Assembly: GCF_020184175.1 (NCBI RefSeq)
Contig: NC_065532.1
Coordinates: forward strand, 13,640,001-13,704,000
Source: Aphis gossypii
Taxonomy: Eukaryota; Arthropoda; Insecta; Hemiptera; Aphididae
Length of the DNA stretch: 64,000 bases
Direction of reading: 5' to 3'
This document shows positions 23,667-35,874 of the stretch, piece after piece. Position 1 is the stretch's first letter. Each line of letters opens with the position of its first letter. The position numbers were made by a program, and so were the translations under genes. Under the pieces are notes generated by a model. It had not been told where the DNA came from and made no database searches. It saw nothing but the letters and a program-made list of their open reading frames with translations.

Positions 23667-23999
23667 CCCGCTCTGCAGTATTGTTTTACCGATACAGTAA
23701 AATCGCATTCGTATATTTGGGTTTCCTAAAAAGATTCCGTTCGCGGAAATCGATTCGTAGAATTTATTTTTCGGCACGACTCGTGTGTTATTAATTTGAA
23801 GAGAATTAGTGCGGAAGAGTTAGCGGTAACAGTCTTCAATATAATATATTGTAGAGAAGTCGCATCGATTTGTTTGAAGAATAATTCGATCCGCTTGGTC
23901 GTTATATTATATACTATATAGTGTATTATCGGATACGATTATGTAATCAAAACCACAAGGTTTGAACAGTTTTTTTCGTTTCTACAATATATAGCAACC

Positions 24000-26079
24000 G
24001 AGTCCTATAGGTCTATCGCTCGACGTGAATTTAAAATAATAATTATCATTGCAAGTGGTACATGTCAAACATAAATATTTCAACGACGAAAAAAACGTAT
24101 TTGATAAAATGAATGTGTTTTTCACGATTTTTCCAATAAAATTCGTCATCGTCATATATTATTTTTGAATTTATGTACCTACAATTAAATAATAAATAAT
24201 AATTATGTTAAATTAAATTTTATCTGATCAAAAAAAATATGAAATTATACGGTGTTATATTTTTAAAAATAAATAGTGTTTATAAATAAACATGTAAATT
24301 TGATAAAAAGTGTACCTAATTATTATTATATAGCACACCAATAAAAACGAAATCATTATTATTGTCCAATATGGAAGCATATAAAAAAAATAACAAACAA
24401 AATAAGTTATTTTTAGTAATATAGTTATTACTTTAATTTTTGTAGCAAAAAATCAATAGGAAAATCAAAAAATATTTCATTTCTCCGTCCATTCATTCAA
24501 ATTGTTTAAAAAAAAACATTAAATATAAAATAACTCATTAAATAATAATATTTGGTTTGTCATCATTTGTTGATAATCATGCCGGATTAGTCATTGTTGA
24601 TTAAACCGTGTATCTATGGCGACTACCACGTAGCTTATTTGTTGACATAAATTCTAAGCGGTGTTTACAAATTACATGCATACAAATAAAATACGACATC
24701 ATACGTTATAATTTATACACATGTACTATATCATGTACAGCGTAAATATAATATTATGTCTGTGACGTAATTTGTATAGTATATTTTTTTGATTTTGATT
24801 AGCAAAATTTGTTTTAATTGGAAAATTAGCTTTGTGGTTTAATTCAGTTCCTCTATCATTCTACATTATCGTATTAATAATTTTAAATTAGTATTGTAAA
24901 TAATGTAAATGTTTTTATTTCACACGTTTTTAAAATAAGGTGCGAAATAACTATTTCAAAAAAGTATACACTGATCTAAATAAATTATTTGCATCAAAAC
25001 AAAACAACATTATTTTAAAGATATTTCGAGTAAAATCCAATTTTATAGTGATTGAAATTTATCGATTTTTATAATGATAAACGTAACTTGTTAAATATTT
25101 TCAACGCTATTGTCATTATCACAATTCAAAAGTTGAATACTTTTATAATTTTATGTGTTAATGTGGACATTTATCAGCGGCGTGCTTTAAATGTTTTGTC
25201 ATTTTTTAATATAAATGTCAGAGATTAAGAATATAGGAAAAATCAAACGATATTATAATAATACGTACAGCGATTCGATAACTTTTTTTACCCATCACCA
25301 AACTCAAAAAATTTCAAAATATAGCTTATGCGGTTACATAGAATTATGCATAATTTAAAGGACACTATATAGGTACATCCGAATGCGATGTCTCCATCAA
25401 CAAACTCATAAGTCATAATGTAGCAAATTTTAGTTCTGACTGTTCTGAGTATTTCATTTAATTGGATTTATGTTTTTATTACATTAAATTGACGTTTTAT
25501 CAAATTTAAAAGTAAGAATACAATATTACCTAGCGAATCTCATAGATTTTTTTAAATTTTAATTTGAAAGCGAGTATAATGAGTATTTTAAAATTGTAAA
25601 TGTTTAGTCGATTTTACAACTACTATACAATAAGCGGTTGTATGAACTACAATAAAATAACACTATCAAAATTTTCATTATATTATTATATTTTATTGTA
25701 ATAATATTTTCGCCAAATTCGTAAAATAAATACTAAATAAACACACAAACACAATTCAATGCGTTCTAACCTAACATTTTTCTATTAACAATTTTTAATT
25801 GAACAACAACAATCTATGTTTGCAACGGTACATTATGGTACAATTTTCAGTGGAACTTAATTGTTATTTACCTATTTTTAAAATGCATTTTAGTTTAAAA
25901 AACGAGCTTAAATATGACCGTCTCGAGTTCGTATATAGGTAATACCCTCAGGCTTGGTTTAAATTTGAAATGCTAGAATACAACACACGTCATATATCAT
26001 CATGTCATTTATATTAAAATGTTGTATTATATATATATATATTATAAATTTATAACCGTCTCGGGTTATTGAATTTTAT
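24000..26079. other. AT-rich DNA without supported genes
   Basis: No splice-bounded island or transposon end recognised. The stretch 25260-25460 looks like an interspersed repeat in texture but has no visible ends. Confidence 0.6.
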
Positions 26080-26780
26080 TTTTTACCGTGTGAAGTGTTT
26101 CGCGTAAAAGAACTCCGCTACAGCAGTGGCAATGTCATTTGCATAGTAGCAAGTACCTATACACACGTGTGTGTGTGAGTGTGTATTATAATATACTGTG
26201 GTCACTTGTATATTGCAGTTTCTGTGTATACGCGTCCCGTTAGCCATCATCATATACGTGCGCGCCACCACCGCCACCGTCATTGCCACTGTTATGATAA
26301 TAAGTGTTTTTATTATTCTCCCCGTTTCGCGTGTCCGTATGCTAATCGGCCGATTAAAAACCGCACTCCCATATAATATGCGCCACTGTGTGTGTGTGTA
26401 ATGTGTGAAATGGACGCGCGGAATTTGTGCTCGGTCATTTTCTTTTCTCCGCCGCCCACTATATACGTCTGTATATTATCCTTTGTATAGAGGTATATAT
26501 AAAATAAAATAATATAAGCCCATACCATCATACGCGTTATCGCAATAAATAATGTAATGCTTCCACTATATTAATGACGGTATGCGTGCGGAATTTCAGG
26601 AGTTTTGAAACGTCTTTGACGCGAAAAAAAACCTTTACGTTCACGTCACCGTCAGAACGGAAACTACACGACGCGACGGCTGACCGCCGTTTTCTATATA
26701 GCGGCTATCTCATTGTTCTATTTCGACCCCCCCCCCCCCCATACACACACGCGCACAAATAAAGAAAATTGTCTGACGGC
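26080..26780. promoter_or_regulatory. CpG-rich patch with (GT)n and C14 tract
   Basis: Dense in CpG and in CAC/GTG words, this patch includes CCACCACCGCCACCGTC near 26266, a GTGTGTGTGTG run at 26166, GACGCGACGGCTGACCGCC near 26671 and a C14 tract at 26727-26740 leading into a CA repeat. Short frames exist on both strands but they overlap one another and none has a convincing start plus donor. I read it as regulatory or decayed low-complexity sequence. Confidence 0.3.
26727..26740. repeat. C14 homopolymer tract followed by CA repeat
   Basis: Fourteen consecutive C residues follow GTTCTATTTCGA and lead into ATACACACACGCGCACA. G/C homopolymers of this length are striking in such AT-rich DNA. 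A second one, C10, is at 54901-54910. Confidence 0.95.
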
Positions 26781-27519
26781 GGATTCTCTTATGACTACAA
26801 TTTTTTTCACCTATTATCATTATATTATGTACTTAATAAAATGTTATCTGCTGTCGTTTAACCAAGACGTAGTTAATAAGGCTAATACCGTTATTACATT
26901 TTAAAACTTGGATGTTCAAAACTATTTTACGCGTAATCTTTTACTTAATTGAAAATAATCTACTTATAATAATGCACTCATGTCTATGATGAAAATAGAT
27001 ATTTTTAAATATACGTATAATATGTGATTTGATAATTGTTATTTGATCGTATTTAAGATGAAATATTGATATTTGAAATTGATTTGATTTTTTCTATTAA
27101 GCTCTATACAAGGAGTTCACTGAAATATTCTTAGCAGACTAACTTTTTTCGATCTCAAATCTAAATCTAAACAAGTTCCATAATATATTTTCAAAATCAT
27201 TCTATTTAAACATAAAATAACTGCAGGATTTCATATATTTTAAAAGTCGTTTATTAACGAGCATAATCTACTTATGAGAAAAAATAATACGTTCATATAA
27301 TTCAAAATTGGTTTTCAATTGTAGACTATATAATGCGATGAAAAATAAAAAGCTAATATTTTTAAGAAAATAATATCAAGTTTGTACTTTTAATAGGTTC
27401 TAAATATCAGAATAGTTTAGCTAATAAACTTCCTCTAAAAAAAAATCGTAATTTTGTACTCAAGACGATAAAATTAATGTTTTTGGTCATTAAATCGGCT
27501 TAATATATACATTTTTGTT

Positions 27520-28330
27520 CTCTAGCGTCGATTTCGTGTAGCATTGGTCCAGCCAACGGTTTTTCACGCGGTAAGATCATTCATGATAATCCTAATTTTT
27601 TTCTACTAGTTACGTACGTACGTATAATATATATACCTAATACGTGATTACGCGAATATGATAAATCAGTAGGTATATAATAAATACCATATATCATATT
27701 ATATTATAATATATACGATGAGCATAAACCTGTATGTACATTGTACATACTATATATAATAGTGCTCACGTGTTGACGTTGTACTTATTTTTTCATAAAT
27801 CAGTAATCGCCGCATCATACGCTCGAGCCCGCGTGTAAAAAAAAAACTATGCATCATCCGATACTATAAAGGTCACCGCGGCAATGCTGTTGCGGTGGTA
27901 ATTAATCGGTATATTAATTTTGATCAAAAGGTCATGGGTTGTACGTGTGTTTTCGTGACGACTACACGACTATTATAATATACTGCTGCAGTAATATATA
28001 TGGTCCCCGGAACAAGTCTATGTGATATGCTTACCGCCGCGGCTGCGTCATCTCCCAATCGCGAGAATATACGTATGGATACTTAAATCACACGCGCAGA
28101 TCGGGGGTGACGTAACTCTCGTATATATGTTTAAGAACCCATTTTGACCATCAGAAATATCGTCTCTGAGCATAATATACGTTGCTCGTGTTTACATATA
28201 CGCTTAGCGAAACATGTATTTCGCTTGTGCACAGTAATCCGTTCGCGGAAAATATTTTTATATAATATTTATTCCGTTTGGTGTTTATAATGTATTATAT
28301 TTTCGTCTCGCATCCCCGTCGATAGCTCTT
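27520..28330. promoter_or_regulatory. CpG-richer patch with CRE-like and TATA-like sites
   Basis: Several GC-rich islands are interspersed with TA tracts. The patch contains CTATAAAGGTCACCGCGG near 27862, GGGGGTGACGTAACTC near 28104 (a CRE-like TGACGTAA site) and a GCCGCGGCTGCGTCA block near 28036. On the minus strand, 28051-28035 reads MTQPR up to a strong donor (CGGCG then GTAAGC) with G at -3 of the ATG, a possible tiny first coding exon. The 45-nt microexon candidate opens the patch on the other strand. A divergent or enhancer-like regulatory region is possible; nothing proves it. Confidence 0.3.
27526..27570 (+). CDS. Candidate 45-nt microexon
   Basis: A textbook acceptor (ATTTTTGTTCTCTAG ending at 27525) and donor (CACGCG then GTAAGAT at 27571) bound exactly 45 bases. 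Two frames are open: RRFRVALVQPTVFHA in phase 0/0 and SISCSIGPANGFSR in phase 1/1. The segment is GC-richer than its flanks. Both splice strings are unusually good and close together, but no neighbouring exon is fixed and the gene is unknown. It could also be a non-coding exon. Confidence 0.3.
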
Positions 28331-28339
28331 TTTTTTATA

Positions 28340-31300
28340 TAATCCATATTTTTGTAACGCGATTTTTAATCAAAGTCAGTTTTCGCTGTATTTAAGTAGT
28401 TAGATAATAAATGTTTAGATTTAAATTTTATACGAGAGGTGAATAGAGAAGTGGACGTGAAATGTGCATATTACAACAGACGACTGGCGAGCGTATTACT
28501 CTGTATAATTGATACAAAATAATATCATGGACCATATTATAAAGTATTTAAATATACACCACTCCGACCCTTCTCTCACTTTCTATTATTATTCAGCTTC
28601 AGAATGACTGGACATTTCGTCGGGGGAGGATATTTTATATATAATCGCCTTGACTTAGTTAAAATATGAGTGGGTAATAATTTATACTTATAGTGTATCT
28701 ATTATACCTACAAATATGACAATATGTATTCATGGCATTACGCGTATAATAATACAGTTAATAAAAAGTACCTGTATTTCGTAAGAAGAAAATTATCGCT
28801 CCGATAAATTATCATTCAATATAGTTAACACCGTATTGTCACTGTAAAGGTTGTAAGTATTCTATTATATATGATTTATATTTCATATGAATGCTAAAGT
28901 AGGTGGTGAATTTATTGCTCGGAATAAATCAAGAAATGTATTGATTTTACAATGATTTATATTTTAGAATTTTTGTATACAAACACATTTTCGTGCTTCA
29001 AAGAACTACCAAAAAAGTCACAAACAATGTTACTAATCAAAAATCAAGTCAATCGGTTTGCTTTTAACGTTATTTTACTTCTCTACCAACACTCATTTAT
29101 TTCATTATTTAACCATAGTCAGGATGATCGTTTTTAATTTTCAAAACATATGCACGATAAAAATATAATAAAATGCTGTTGACTATTTGGAAATCGAAAT
29201 CATTAACATGAATGCGTGCCGATACCAAAATGAAATTAGACTTTAACGGGAAGCCATTTGTAATCATCGTTGTAATCTTACGAATACACATGAAACCATA
29301 ATAGTAATCGTTATTTGAAAATATTCAAGTGTTTTTCAAGATGTTTTATTATTACGTATTTTGGGACTTGAAATTTGTTATTGAAAATATGGTTATTGTG
29401 TTCAATAATCAATTAAAGTTTATATGTGCATTGTACTCGTATACATAATATATAGATATATTTTATGCGTTTCATATAAGCACTTATATTTTGAGTGATA
29501 AACGTATAATTTATCTATGTTTTGACCTACTTTTTAAACTAAAATTAGTCTATGCTGCAGCACGATACCTACCTATATATACACACTAAGAGTAAAGATT
29601 CCAAAATAACCAATTCACATCCAGTAGTCATAGAGTTGTCAGACACTAAGACTCATCATCAATAACGTTTTAACAATAACGTCAATAACTATCTATTATC
29701 TGAGTAATTAATCACTATTTTTACGGTACAAGTATGTGTCAATTATTAATTAAGAAAGTTCTCAGTGACACACTACTATATTATATGGGTTTTTTTCTAA
29801 TCAGATAAGACAATAGAAAGACGTTCTTTTCGTGTTTTTAGGCCGTCCGTATTATTTACTTATACATACTTGATAAATAATATCCCGCGAGGTTTTGGCC
29901 GAGGCCGTCTTTGAATAGTAATGACAATAATCTTTTTTTTTTTTTAACTATTTGATAGTCAACAATCCTGCAGAGGAATATTAATATAAAAAAAAAGAAT
30001 CTTAATATTATTATAAAATGTCATGCTGTTATTGTGTGTGAGCCAATCATAGCAAAAAATCTTCTTCCACTATCCGCCACATCCGTTATTATTTATTTCA
30101 ACAACTTAACGAGAAAAATGTACTAACATTTAAACACGTTAACGTGTCGTCCGACATCTAAATATTCTAAATATTATCTAACCGTGTAGATCTTATGAAT
30201 ATAATACTTAGTTTTCGTTCTGTTTCGTATATTTCAATATGAATAGAATATTAGAATATGAATATTACAATAGAAATTCACTCGTAGGTCAATCAGTTAA
30301 AAATCCTATGGTTGTTATCACGTTTGAATCTTTAATTTATAATACGTCATATGTGCACTTCTTTTATTTATTTATCTTACTTTTATCTCCAAATATTCGT
30401 ATAATCCGTATTTTATAATATAAAACTAACAAAACATATTTGCATTTTTACACTCACACACCCACGATGTTATTATGTAAAAAATCGTTTGTAAATTTGA
30501 TGAGACTTTTCATATTAAATTATTATTATTATAACATAAAAATCACCCAATGGCCACTGTTGCTCGCGGCCTTATTATTATAATAAATTATAAATAATAA
30601 TAATAATTTAATAAAATAAAACTTCAAATTATAGTGAAACAAAATATAAAATAAACTATCTAGGATGGCAGCAGCATGTTTAGGTTTAATCAAAATGTTA
30701 TACTTTATAAGCTGACGGAAAATTAATTCTAATGAATTCTAATAATTTGCCTGATAGTAGTAGCCATTTGGCTAATGTTAAAAATATTAATAATTGTATA
30801 CGAACATTGTGTATTATATTATATTATGTATAAATAATTATGTATGTTATCATTGTGTCATTGTGAATGGTGAACATCGCTTTTTTTTTTATATATAATA
30901 CTGATTTACGGAGAGTTTACCGTTTCCGCTAGAATAATATTGCCCATTTCCGCCACACAGCCCGTTTCCGTGTAAAATAAAAAAAAGGTCCGATTCCGTT
31001 TCCGTTAAAAGAGGATTCGGCCAAAAACTATTTGTAAACTGGAAGTTGGAACAAGTCCGATTTGAAATATCTGTTAGAAGTTTTATACAGGTGAATTTCA
31101 AGTAGCATTTGAGTTAAACATTATTTAATTAATCAGAAAAAAAATAGAATAATTAATAATTATTAAAAATTACCAGAACATACGAAATATATGTATCTAA
31201 ATATAAAAATATGTAGAACCTGGTTTATAATAAATAATATCAAGCAAAAAATGTAGATAAATACTGTATAATATCATATAGCACCTATAAGGAATTAAAT

Positions 31301-31900
31301 TATGTATACGAATATATTTATCATGCAATTTAAATAGTTTTTTTTATATAAAATTTAACTTATATATTAGTATAAATATTCATTAATTAATCGATACTTT
31401 TTTATATTCTTATTATACCGAGACAAAGAAACGAACTAAAATGACCAAACTGCATTTATTGATTCGAATAATTATAATCGATCCGAATATCCGATCATTT
31501 CATAGAACTTATAAATATTAATTTTAGTGGATCATTTCGATTTTAATCAATTTAGTATTAGGTACTTACCATGATATAATTAATTTTTCTCTCTGTTCTT
31601 AGTTCCCGAATGGATGATCAGCTAGGAATTTTAGCAACAAGTACTTCATCATGTCTTAAATTGACTATAGTCATCGTCGAGATAAATAATATCTAGCTAT
31701 CCAGTATCCTAGGTCCTAAAAAAAAAAAAAAAATTGTTTTAAAATTAACGTAAAATATGGGGAGAGCCCGATATTATCGACAATAGATATAAAATTCATA
31801 TTTTCACTATTTCATCAAAAATTTTAACAATTTTGTCAAATGATATATTGATGTGTGATAATACGATAATACGATATAAAATAAATACTTAAATACATAT
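28340..31900. other. AT-rich DNA with the CCGTTTCCG cluster
   Basis: Overlapping 60-codon frames at 28.95-29.29 kb on opposite strands look random. GGCCACTGTTGCTCGCGGCC at about 30552 resembles hAT-type subterminal words but has no partner. Confidence 0.55.
30919..31005. repeat. Cluster of four CCGTTTCCG motifs
   Basis: CCGTTTCCG or CCATTTCCG occurs at about 30919, 30944, 30961 and 30995 (GGAAACGG on the other strand). Such spacing could be a decayed short tandem repeat or a cluster of protein-binding sites. The minus-strand frame through it (NGNG-type residues) is repeat-derived. Confidence 0.45.
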
Positions 31901-31947
31901 ACAATTGTTGTTTAGATTTAAGAGTTTCTTTGTGTATATACTTACAG

Positions 31948-32100
31948 ATCGTTAAAGGTGAATGTGGCCGTCATTTAATTCTACATGAAAATTATACATT
32001 TCATAAAGAAAAACATGTAAATGAGGTGTTAAGTGGAGTTATACACCGTGGGTGGTTTTCAGGAGTCTAGACTGCGATTCGAACATTACCTTTTTCAGTC
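31948..32100 (+). pseudogene. FLYWCH-type zinc-finger fragment (transposase-derived), disrupted
   Basis: From a good splice-acceptor string (TATATACTTACAG ending at 31947) the frame reads IVKGECGRHLILHENYTFHK, then EKHVNEVLSGVIHRGWFSGV, then TAG. This follows the layout of FLYWCH fingers as I remember them: a strand such as GxxLIxHxxYxFxKxK, a spacer, then WxCxxYxxxxCxAR. The Trp is present, but the expected Cys-rich part appears only after a frame change (QESRLRFEH), so the fragment is broken by a frameshift and a stop. FLYWCH fingers are commonly carried by Mutator-like transposases and host genes derived from them, and such genes are numerous in aphids. No catalytic DDE region is visible nearby. 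A much-diverged host exon is the main alternative. Confidence 0.5.
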
Positions 32101-32109
32101 TTGAGTACA

Positions 32110-33800
32110 ATTTGATAAAAATAAGTGCAATTTTACCTTACACGTATTATACTTGCCTATGTATTATACTAAATTGTAGACATTGTTTGACTTTTAACAC
32201 AAGTAATTTACACAATATTTTTTTGCATTCAATTATTTTTAAATGTTAATTATTATATTATGCTCTCATTATATTTATTTTTTAGAGAGTTAAGGAGTAC
32301 AATGATGATAATTATATATATATTTATAGCTAAAACATTGGTGATGATTGGGATCTATTGGGTGAGTTAATTCTTGTTTTTTTTTATGTATAAGATTTAT
32401 TTTATTTGTTAAATTAACAAAGTTTATGAAAAAATTATAATAAAATAATAATGATAAAAAAATGAATAATACCTAATATACAGAGACAACTTTTTTTTTA
32501 AATTTTATGCCTGCAGAATGACAAAAAAAAATAGTTGGTTACAATGTTTTTGCAGTACCAGCAGTTATTCTACCACATAAAACAATATTTAATTAATTAT
32601 TATTATAAAAAAAATATATTTTTCAGAATCAACGAAATCCGCATCAAACACTCGTAATATTTAATACATTTGAAACAATATGCATGTAATTTTCAATTGA
32701 AAATTATTTTAAACATAAATTTCTCAACACTTATAGATTGATAAATACATCAATATATCAAATTATAATTTAATGTCGACATATGCCGACGAGATCACAC
32801 CATTATATATATTAGTTGTTGATATACTATTGTAATATACAATCTAAATCATTATAATTTATTATAGTGTGTATAAAAATGCTCATCTTACTGCCGAGTG
32901 ATGACAACATACAATCTGACTGTGGCAGCATAGGACGGCTTTTATAACGTATGTTCGAAAGATAACATTTTTTTTTTATCTGGACGATGACTTGTTCAAC
33001 AAACCGACAGAACACTAGTAATGACCACACCAAGTCATGCCTACTAAGAACAAAAGAAGTTGGAAAAAGAGTTAATAGTTATTGGTGCTAGTACATAATA
33101 TTAAGTGATCCGATGGCGACAGAGATGGAATTAAATACTATGTATAAAATAACTGGCGCTATCGATGAAGTAATTTATATTCGTTTATGCGTAGATGCAT
33201 GAATAATAGTAATCAGTGTTATGTATCACTTATTGGTTTTTACTTAATACTAACAACTTAAAAGTAAAAAGTAGAACTCATAGAATTCATAGAAAAAAAT
33301 ATAGTATTACGCATTCAAATTTTATAGGTTAGAGAATGTTTCAGTATGTTGTGGAATTTTTGATAACCTAATTATTGTTTTTTAAATTATTTTGTCATAA
33401 TAATAAACAGAAATATATTTTAACTAGCTAGTAGGTATATGAAAATGACATCCAATTACACATGAAACAAAACAATAATTAACTGTTACCAAAAAATTAT
33501 ATAATATACTTTAGAAAAATATTATTTCATTAAAATTTGTCGTATAGGTTATATAGGTACTACATGTAACTTGCATACACTATTCTTTATTAATATTCGT
33601 GTGGTCTATGACAGTTTAATAAAAACACGGTATGCAATATTTAAATATAATTTAATCATCGAGAGTTATTTCAATTACGACGCAAAAAGAAAAAAATTTT
33701 GGAAATGTGAACATAATGTACATAATAATATAGGAGTATAATATGAATTTTAATTGTTATTATTTTTTAAGAGACATAATTTAAAAAATACACAGACAGT
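32110..33800. other. AT-rich DNA without supported genes
   Basis: No continuation of the FLYWCH-like fragment into a transposase was found. The 68-codon minus frame at 32.83-33.03 kb has an ATG-like start but no other support. Confidence 0.6.
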
Positions 33801-33838
33801 AGTATAATATATAACAATACAAGGTATTGGAACGACAG

Positions 33839-33960
33839 CCGTCGGATATAAAGTGGACACGCGTCGAAGAGGAAAAACCACGAGTCATCAGCTCGAGAAG
33901 CCATGTAAGCCTGCAGTGCCGAGAATACCGCAACTGGTACTGCTGCGCAGTTATTGGTAG
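33839..33960 (+). CDS. Candidate exon, Cys-containing, two alternative donors
   Basis: This GC-richer island reads PSDIKWTRVEEEKPRVISSR, then SHVSLQCREYRNWYCCAVIG, with no stop until just past the donor. The frame is in fact open from 33815. Two donors overlap: GTAGGT at 33957 (phase 1) and GTAAAA at 33961 (phase 2). Both phases connect in frame to the segment at 34664. The acceptor at 33838 (GAACGACAG) lacks a pyrimidine tract; a better-looking one inside (AAGCCTGCAG ending 33916) would leave only CREYRNWYCCAVIG. A TATAAAG string at 33847 offers the alternative that this is a promoter plus an untranslated first exon. The family is unrecognised. Confidence 0.3.
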
Positions 33961-34026
33961 GTAAAAATGTTTAGCTGAATGAAAACTGGTCGTGAAGTTT
34001 TATGTGAAAATAACACATAATATATA

Positions 34027-34543
34027 CAGGGTGATTTAGTAAGCATGCTTATTTTCTTCTACTATAACAGACACTCATACAAAATTTTTAAATATACCTA
34101 CTTAAAGATAGGTTACTTTCAAATTCTTGAAATTTTTTGTACTCTTAGAAGTCTTTTGGAGATATAAACTTTTGTTTTATAGAAGTTAATAGTTTTTTAG
34201 TTTTTTAATTTTATTATTTTTTTGGAATTATCATCCTTAATATAAATATTTTAACAAAAAAAAAAAATATTCGTTCAAAATTTGAATTGTAACTTACATC
34301 AAATTTTTTTTTAAATTCGGTATTCACTTACAATTTATATAATAAAATACGTTTTCAACCCCGGAGGTTTTTATTTTAAAAAAATTGCATCACCACTTCT
34401 TCTTATACAGTATACAAAAAAAAATCTCAATTAATTTTTCAAATGGTCTTTAAGCATATTTTAAAATTTCAAAATTCAGAATTTGAATAAATTCGCTATT
34501 ATAAATGAAAAATGGGGGTGTGCATGTTTGGTGAATCATCCTG
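34027..34543. mobile_element. 517-bp non-autonomous DNA transposon (MITE) with TA target duplication
   Basis: The left end is CAGGGTGATTTAGTAAGCATG. The right end, read as its complement, is CAGGATGATTCACCAAACATG. These are inverted repeats of about 21 bp with a few mismatches, and both ends are flanked by TA (34025-34026 and 34544-34545). The interior is AT-rich, has no coding frame and contains long T and A runs. TA duplication plus a short CAGGGTG-type end points to a Tc1/mariner-like or other TA-targeting family, but that assignment is inference. The element lies between two candidate + strand exons (33.9 kb and 34.66 kb), that is, inside a hypothetical intron. Confidence 0.8.
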
Positions 34544-34663
34544 TATGTATAAATCATCGTCGAGTTGATACAAGAATACAGTAAGATATAAGTGATAAGT
34601 TATAACTACGTACTTAGATAAAGATAATAACTAATGACTAATAATAATATTATACTACTGCAG

Positions 34664-34724
34664 TTGTAGTTGTCCATCGGAACGGTTGTTGGTGGGGTGG
34701 CGACTATTGCGTCCAAGCACGACG
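34664..34724 (+). CDS. Candidate 61-nt exon with consensus donor
   Basis: Bounded by TATACTACTGCAG (ending 34663) and GACG followed by GTGAGT at 34725. Two frames are open: CSCPSERLLVGWRLLRPSTT (entered with 1 nt carried, ending on a codon boundary) and VVVHRNGCWWGGDYCVQAR (entered with 2 nt). Each matches one of the two donor choices at 33957/33961, and the 34027-34543 transposon would sit inside the intron. The complementary strand carries a Thr/Ala-rich low-complexity frame (34812-34606) without an ATG, so strand is not certain. The family is unrecognised. Confidence 0.3.
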
Positions 34725-34900
34725 GTGAGTAATAAGGCTGTTTAGAGGGAGGGAAAGTCGTATTCGTGCTTGCTGCTGCTGTAGTAGTAGTTGTTGTTGT
34801 TGTTGTTCTCAATGTAATTGCAGTTTTTTACGTTTACTATGTTACGACGTTGTTATTGTATGTAGCTGGTACTCTCTTAGTACACGCTGCACGAAGAACT
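34664..34900. promoter_or_regulatory. GC-richer patch with GTA/GTT triplet repeats
   Basis: Around the candidate exon lie CTGCTGCTGTAGTAGTAG and GTTGTTGTTGTTGTTG at about 34772-34806, followed by TGCACGAAGAACTAACG. A triplet repeat of this kind can expand in coding or non-coding sequence. It yields the poly-Thr frame seen on the minus strand, which I do not accept as a gene. Confidence 0.35.
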
Positions 34901-35874
34901 AACGTTTCCGCAATTGAAACATACAGTTAAAATCGTTTTTAAACCTAAAAAAAACGTTAATAATCTAACATTTGTAAAAGTGTGCTCTATAATTAACTTA
35001 TTATAATTTATAGAATATATTCAAGGTGTACTTGCTATAATTTATAAAGCAAAAAAATATTTTCAATAATTATTATTCGACGAACAATAAGGATTAGTCA
35101 GAATAAAACTTTTAAACGATCGGCTATTACCTGTAATCTATTCGTCTTCCCGTTCCCCTGTCTCTGCAGTTAGATTTTACTATCCATAAAATCCACTCTC
35201 TCCTCCTTTTTCATCGTTGTGTTGTAAATTGTAATTACCAAGATAAATATTCCTTGAAAATACACCTATTAAGCAATAGTAATAAAAAATCGATATTACA
35301 ATAAGTAGATGTTCTATTGCCAATACATAATATAATATATTAATTATACTCATTACTCACGTATGCAGTCATTATTTAAAAAATATTTATTTCAGTCGAT
35401 AAATAGGTTAGGTTAGTCTAGAAGTAATAATCATAAATACGATGTAACTAAACCTACATAATATATTACTAGGATTTCATAACACAATTATTATTATTAT
35501 TATTAATAACATAATTATTCCAAACATCCGTCATAGAATTTAACGGGTTCTTAGCAGACGATTGCCGATATTGTCGAAAGAATATTACCAATATTTTAAA
35601 TGTAGGTCGAAATTACAGTGTATTAAGATCTGACGACCCTTTTGTTCGCGGCAATCGCAAGGCTTAGAAAGATCTGAATCACAGCGCTGTGATTTCGCGT
35701 GGGCTAAATTGTATTGAGACTCGAGTCTTTTGCGACGAAATTTATCTTTTTGTAGTTTATACCCGAATTATATGTGTGAACTACACACACTCGCATGACG
35801 GACGCTGTGTACGATATACTTCCTTCCGTTACAACAAGGGTCATCATCGGCGGCTGGCGTGTCGGCCCACGACG

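Larger units (their letters stand above)
22490..23990. promoter_or_regulatory. CpG-rich patch enclosing the minus-strand peptide candidate
   Basis: Within AT-rich surroundings this stretch has many CpG dinucleotides and GC-rich words, for example GATTGGCGCGGGCAAG near 23265 and GAACCGGAAT near 23475. It contains an inverted CCAAT box (GATTGG at 23262) on the + strand. Unmethylated CpG-dense patches in AT-rich insect genomes often mark promoters or exons; that is a general inference. The candidate minus-strand exons listed separately lie within it. Confidence 0.3.

Noticed and set aside
23499..23777. Full 92-codon minus frame from GTG at 23777
   Set aside because: Eukaryotic initiation is more plausible at the internal ATG at 23666, where a signal-peptide-like sequence begins; residues before it look random.
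26083..26401. Overlapping 65-68-codon frames on both strands
   Set aside because: Mutually overlapping, His/Thr-rich by-products of CAC/GTG repeats.
33847..33891. TATAAAG followed by TCATCAG as a promoter start
   Set aside because: Spacing to the initiator-like string is about 40 bases, too long for a standard TATA promoter; kept only as an alternative for the exon candidate.
34606..34812. Minus-strand Thr9/Ala-rich frame
   Set aside because: Starts at TTG without ATG and is the complement of a GTT/GTA triplet repeat; a better splice-bounded reading exists on the + strand.
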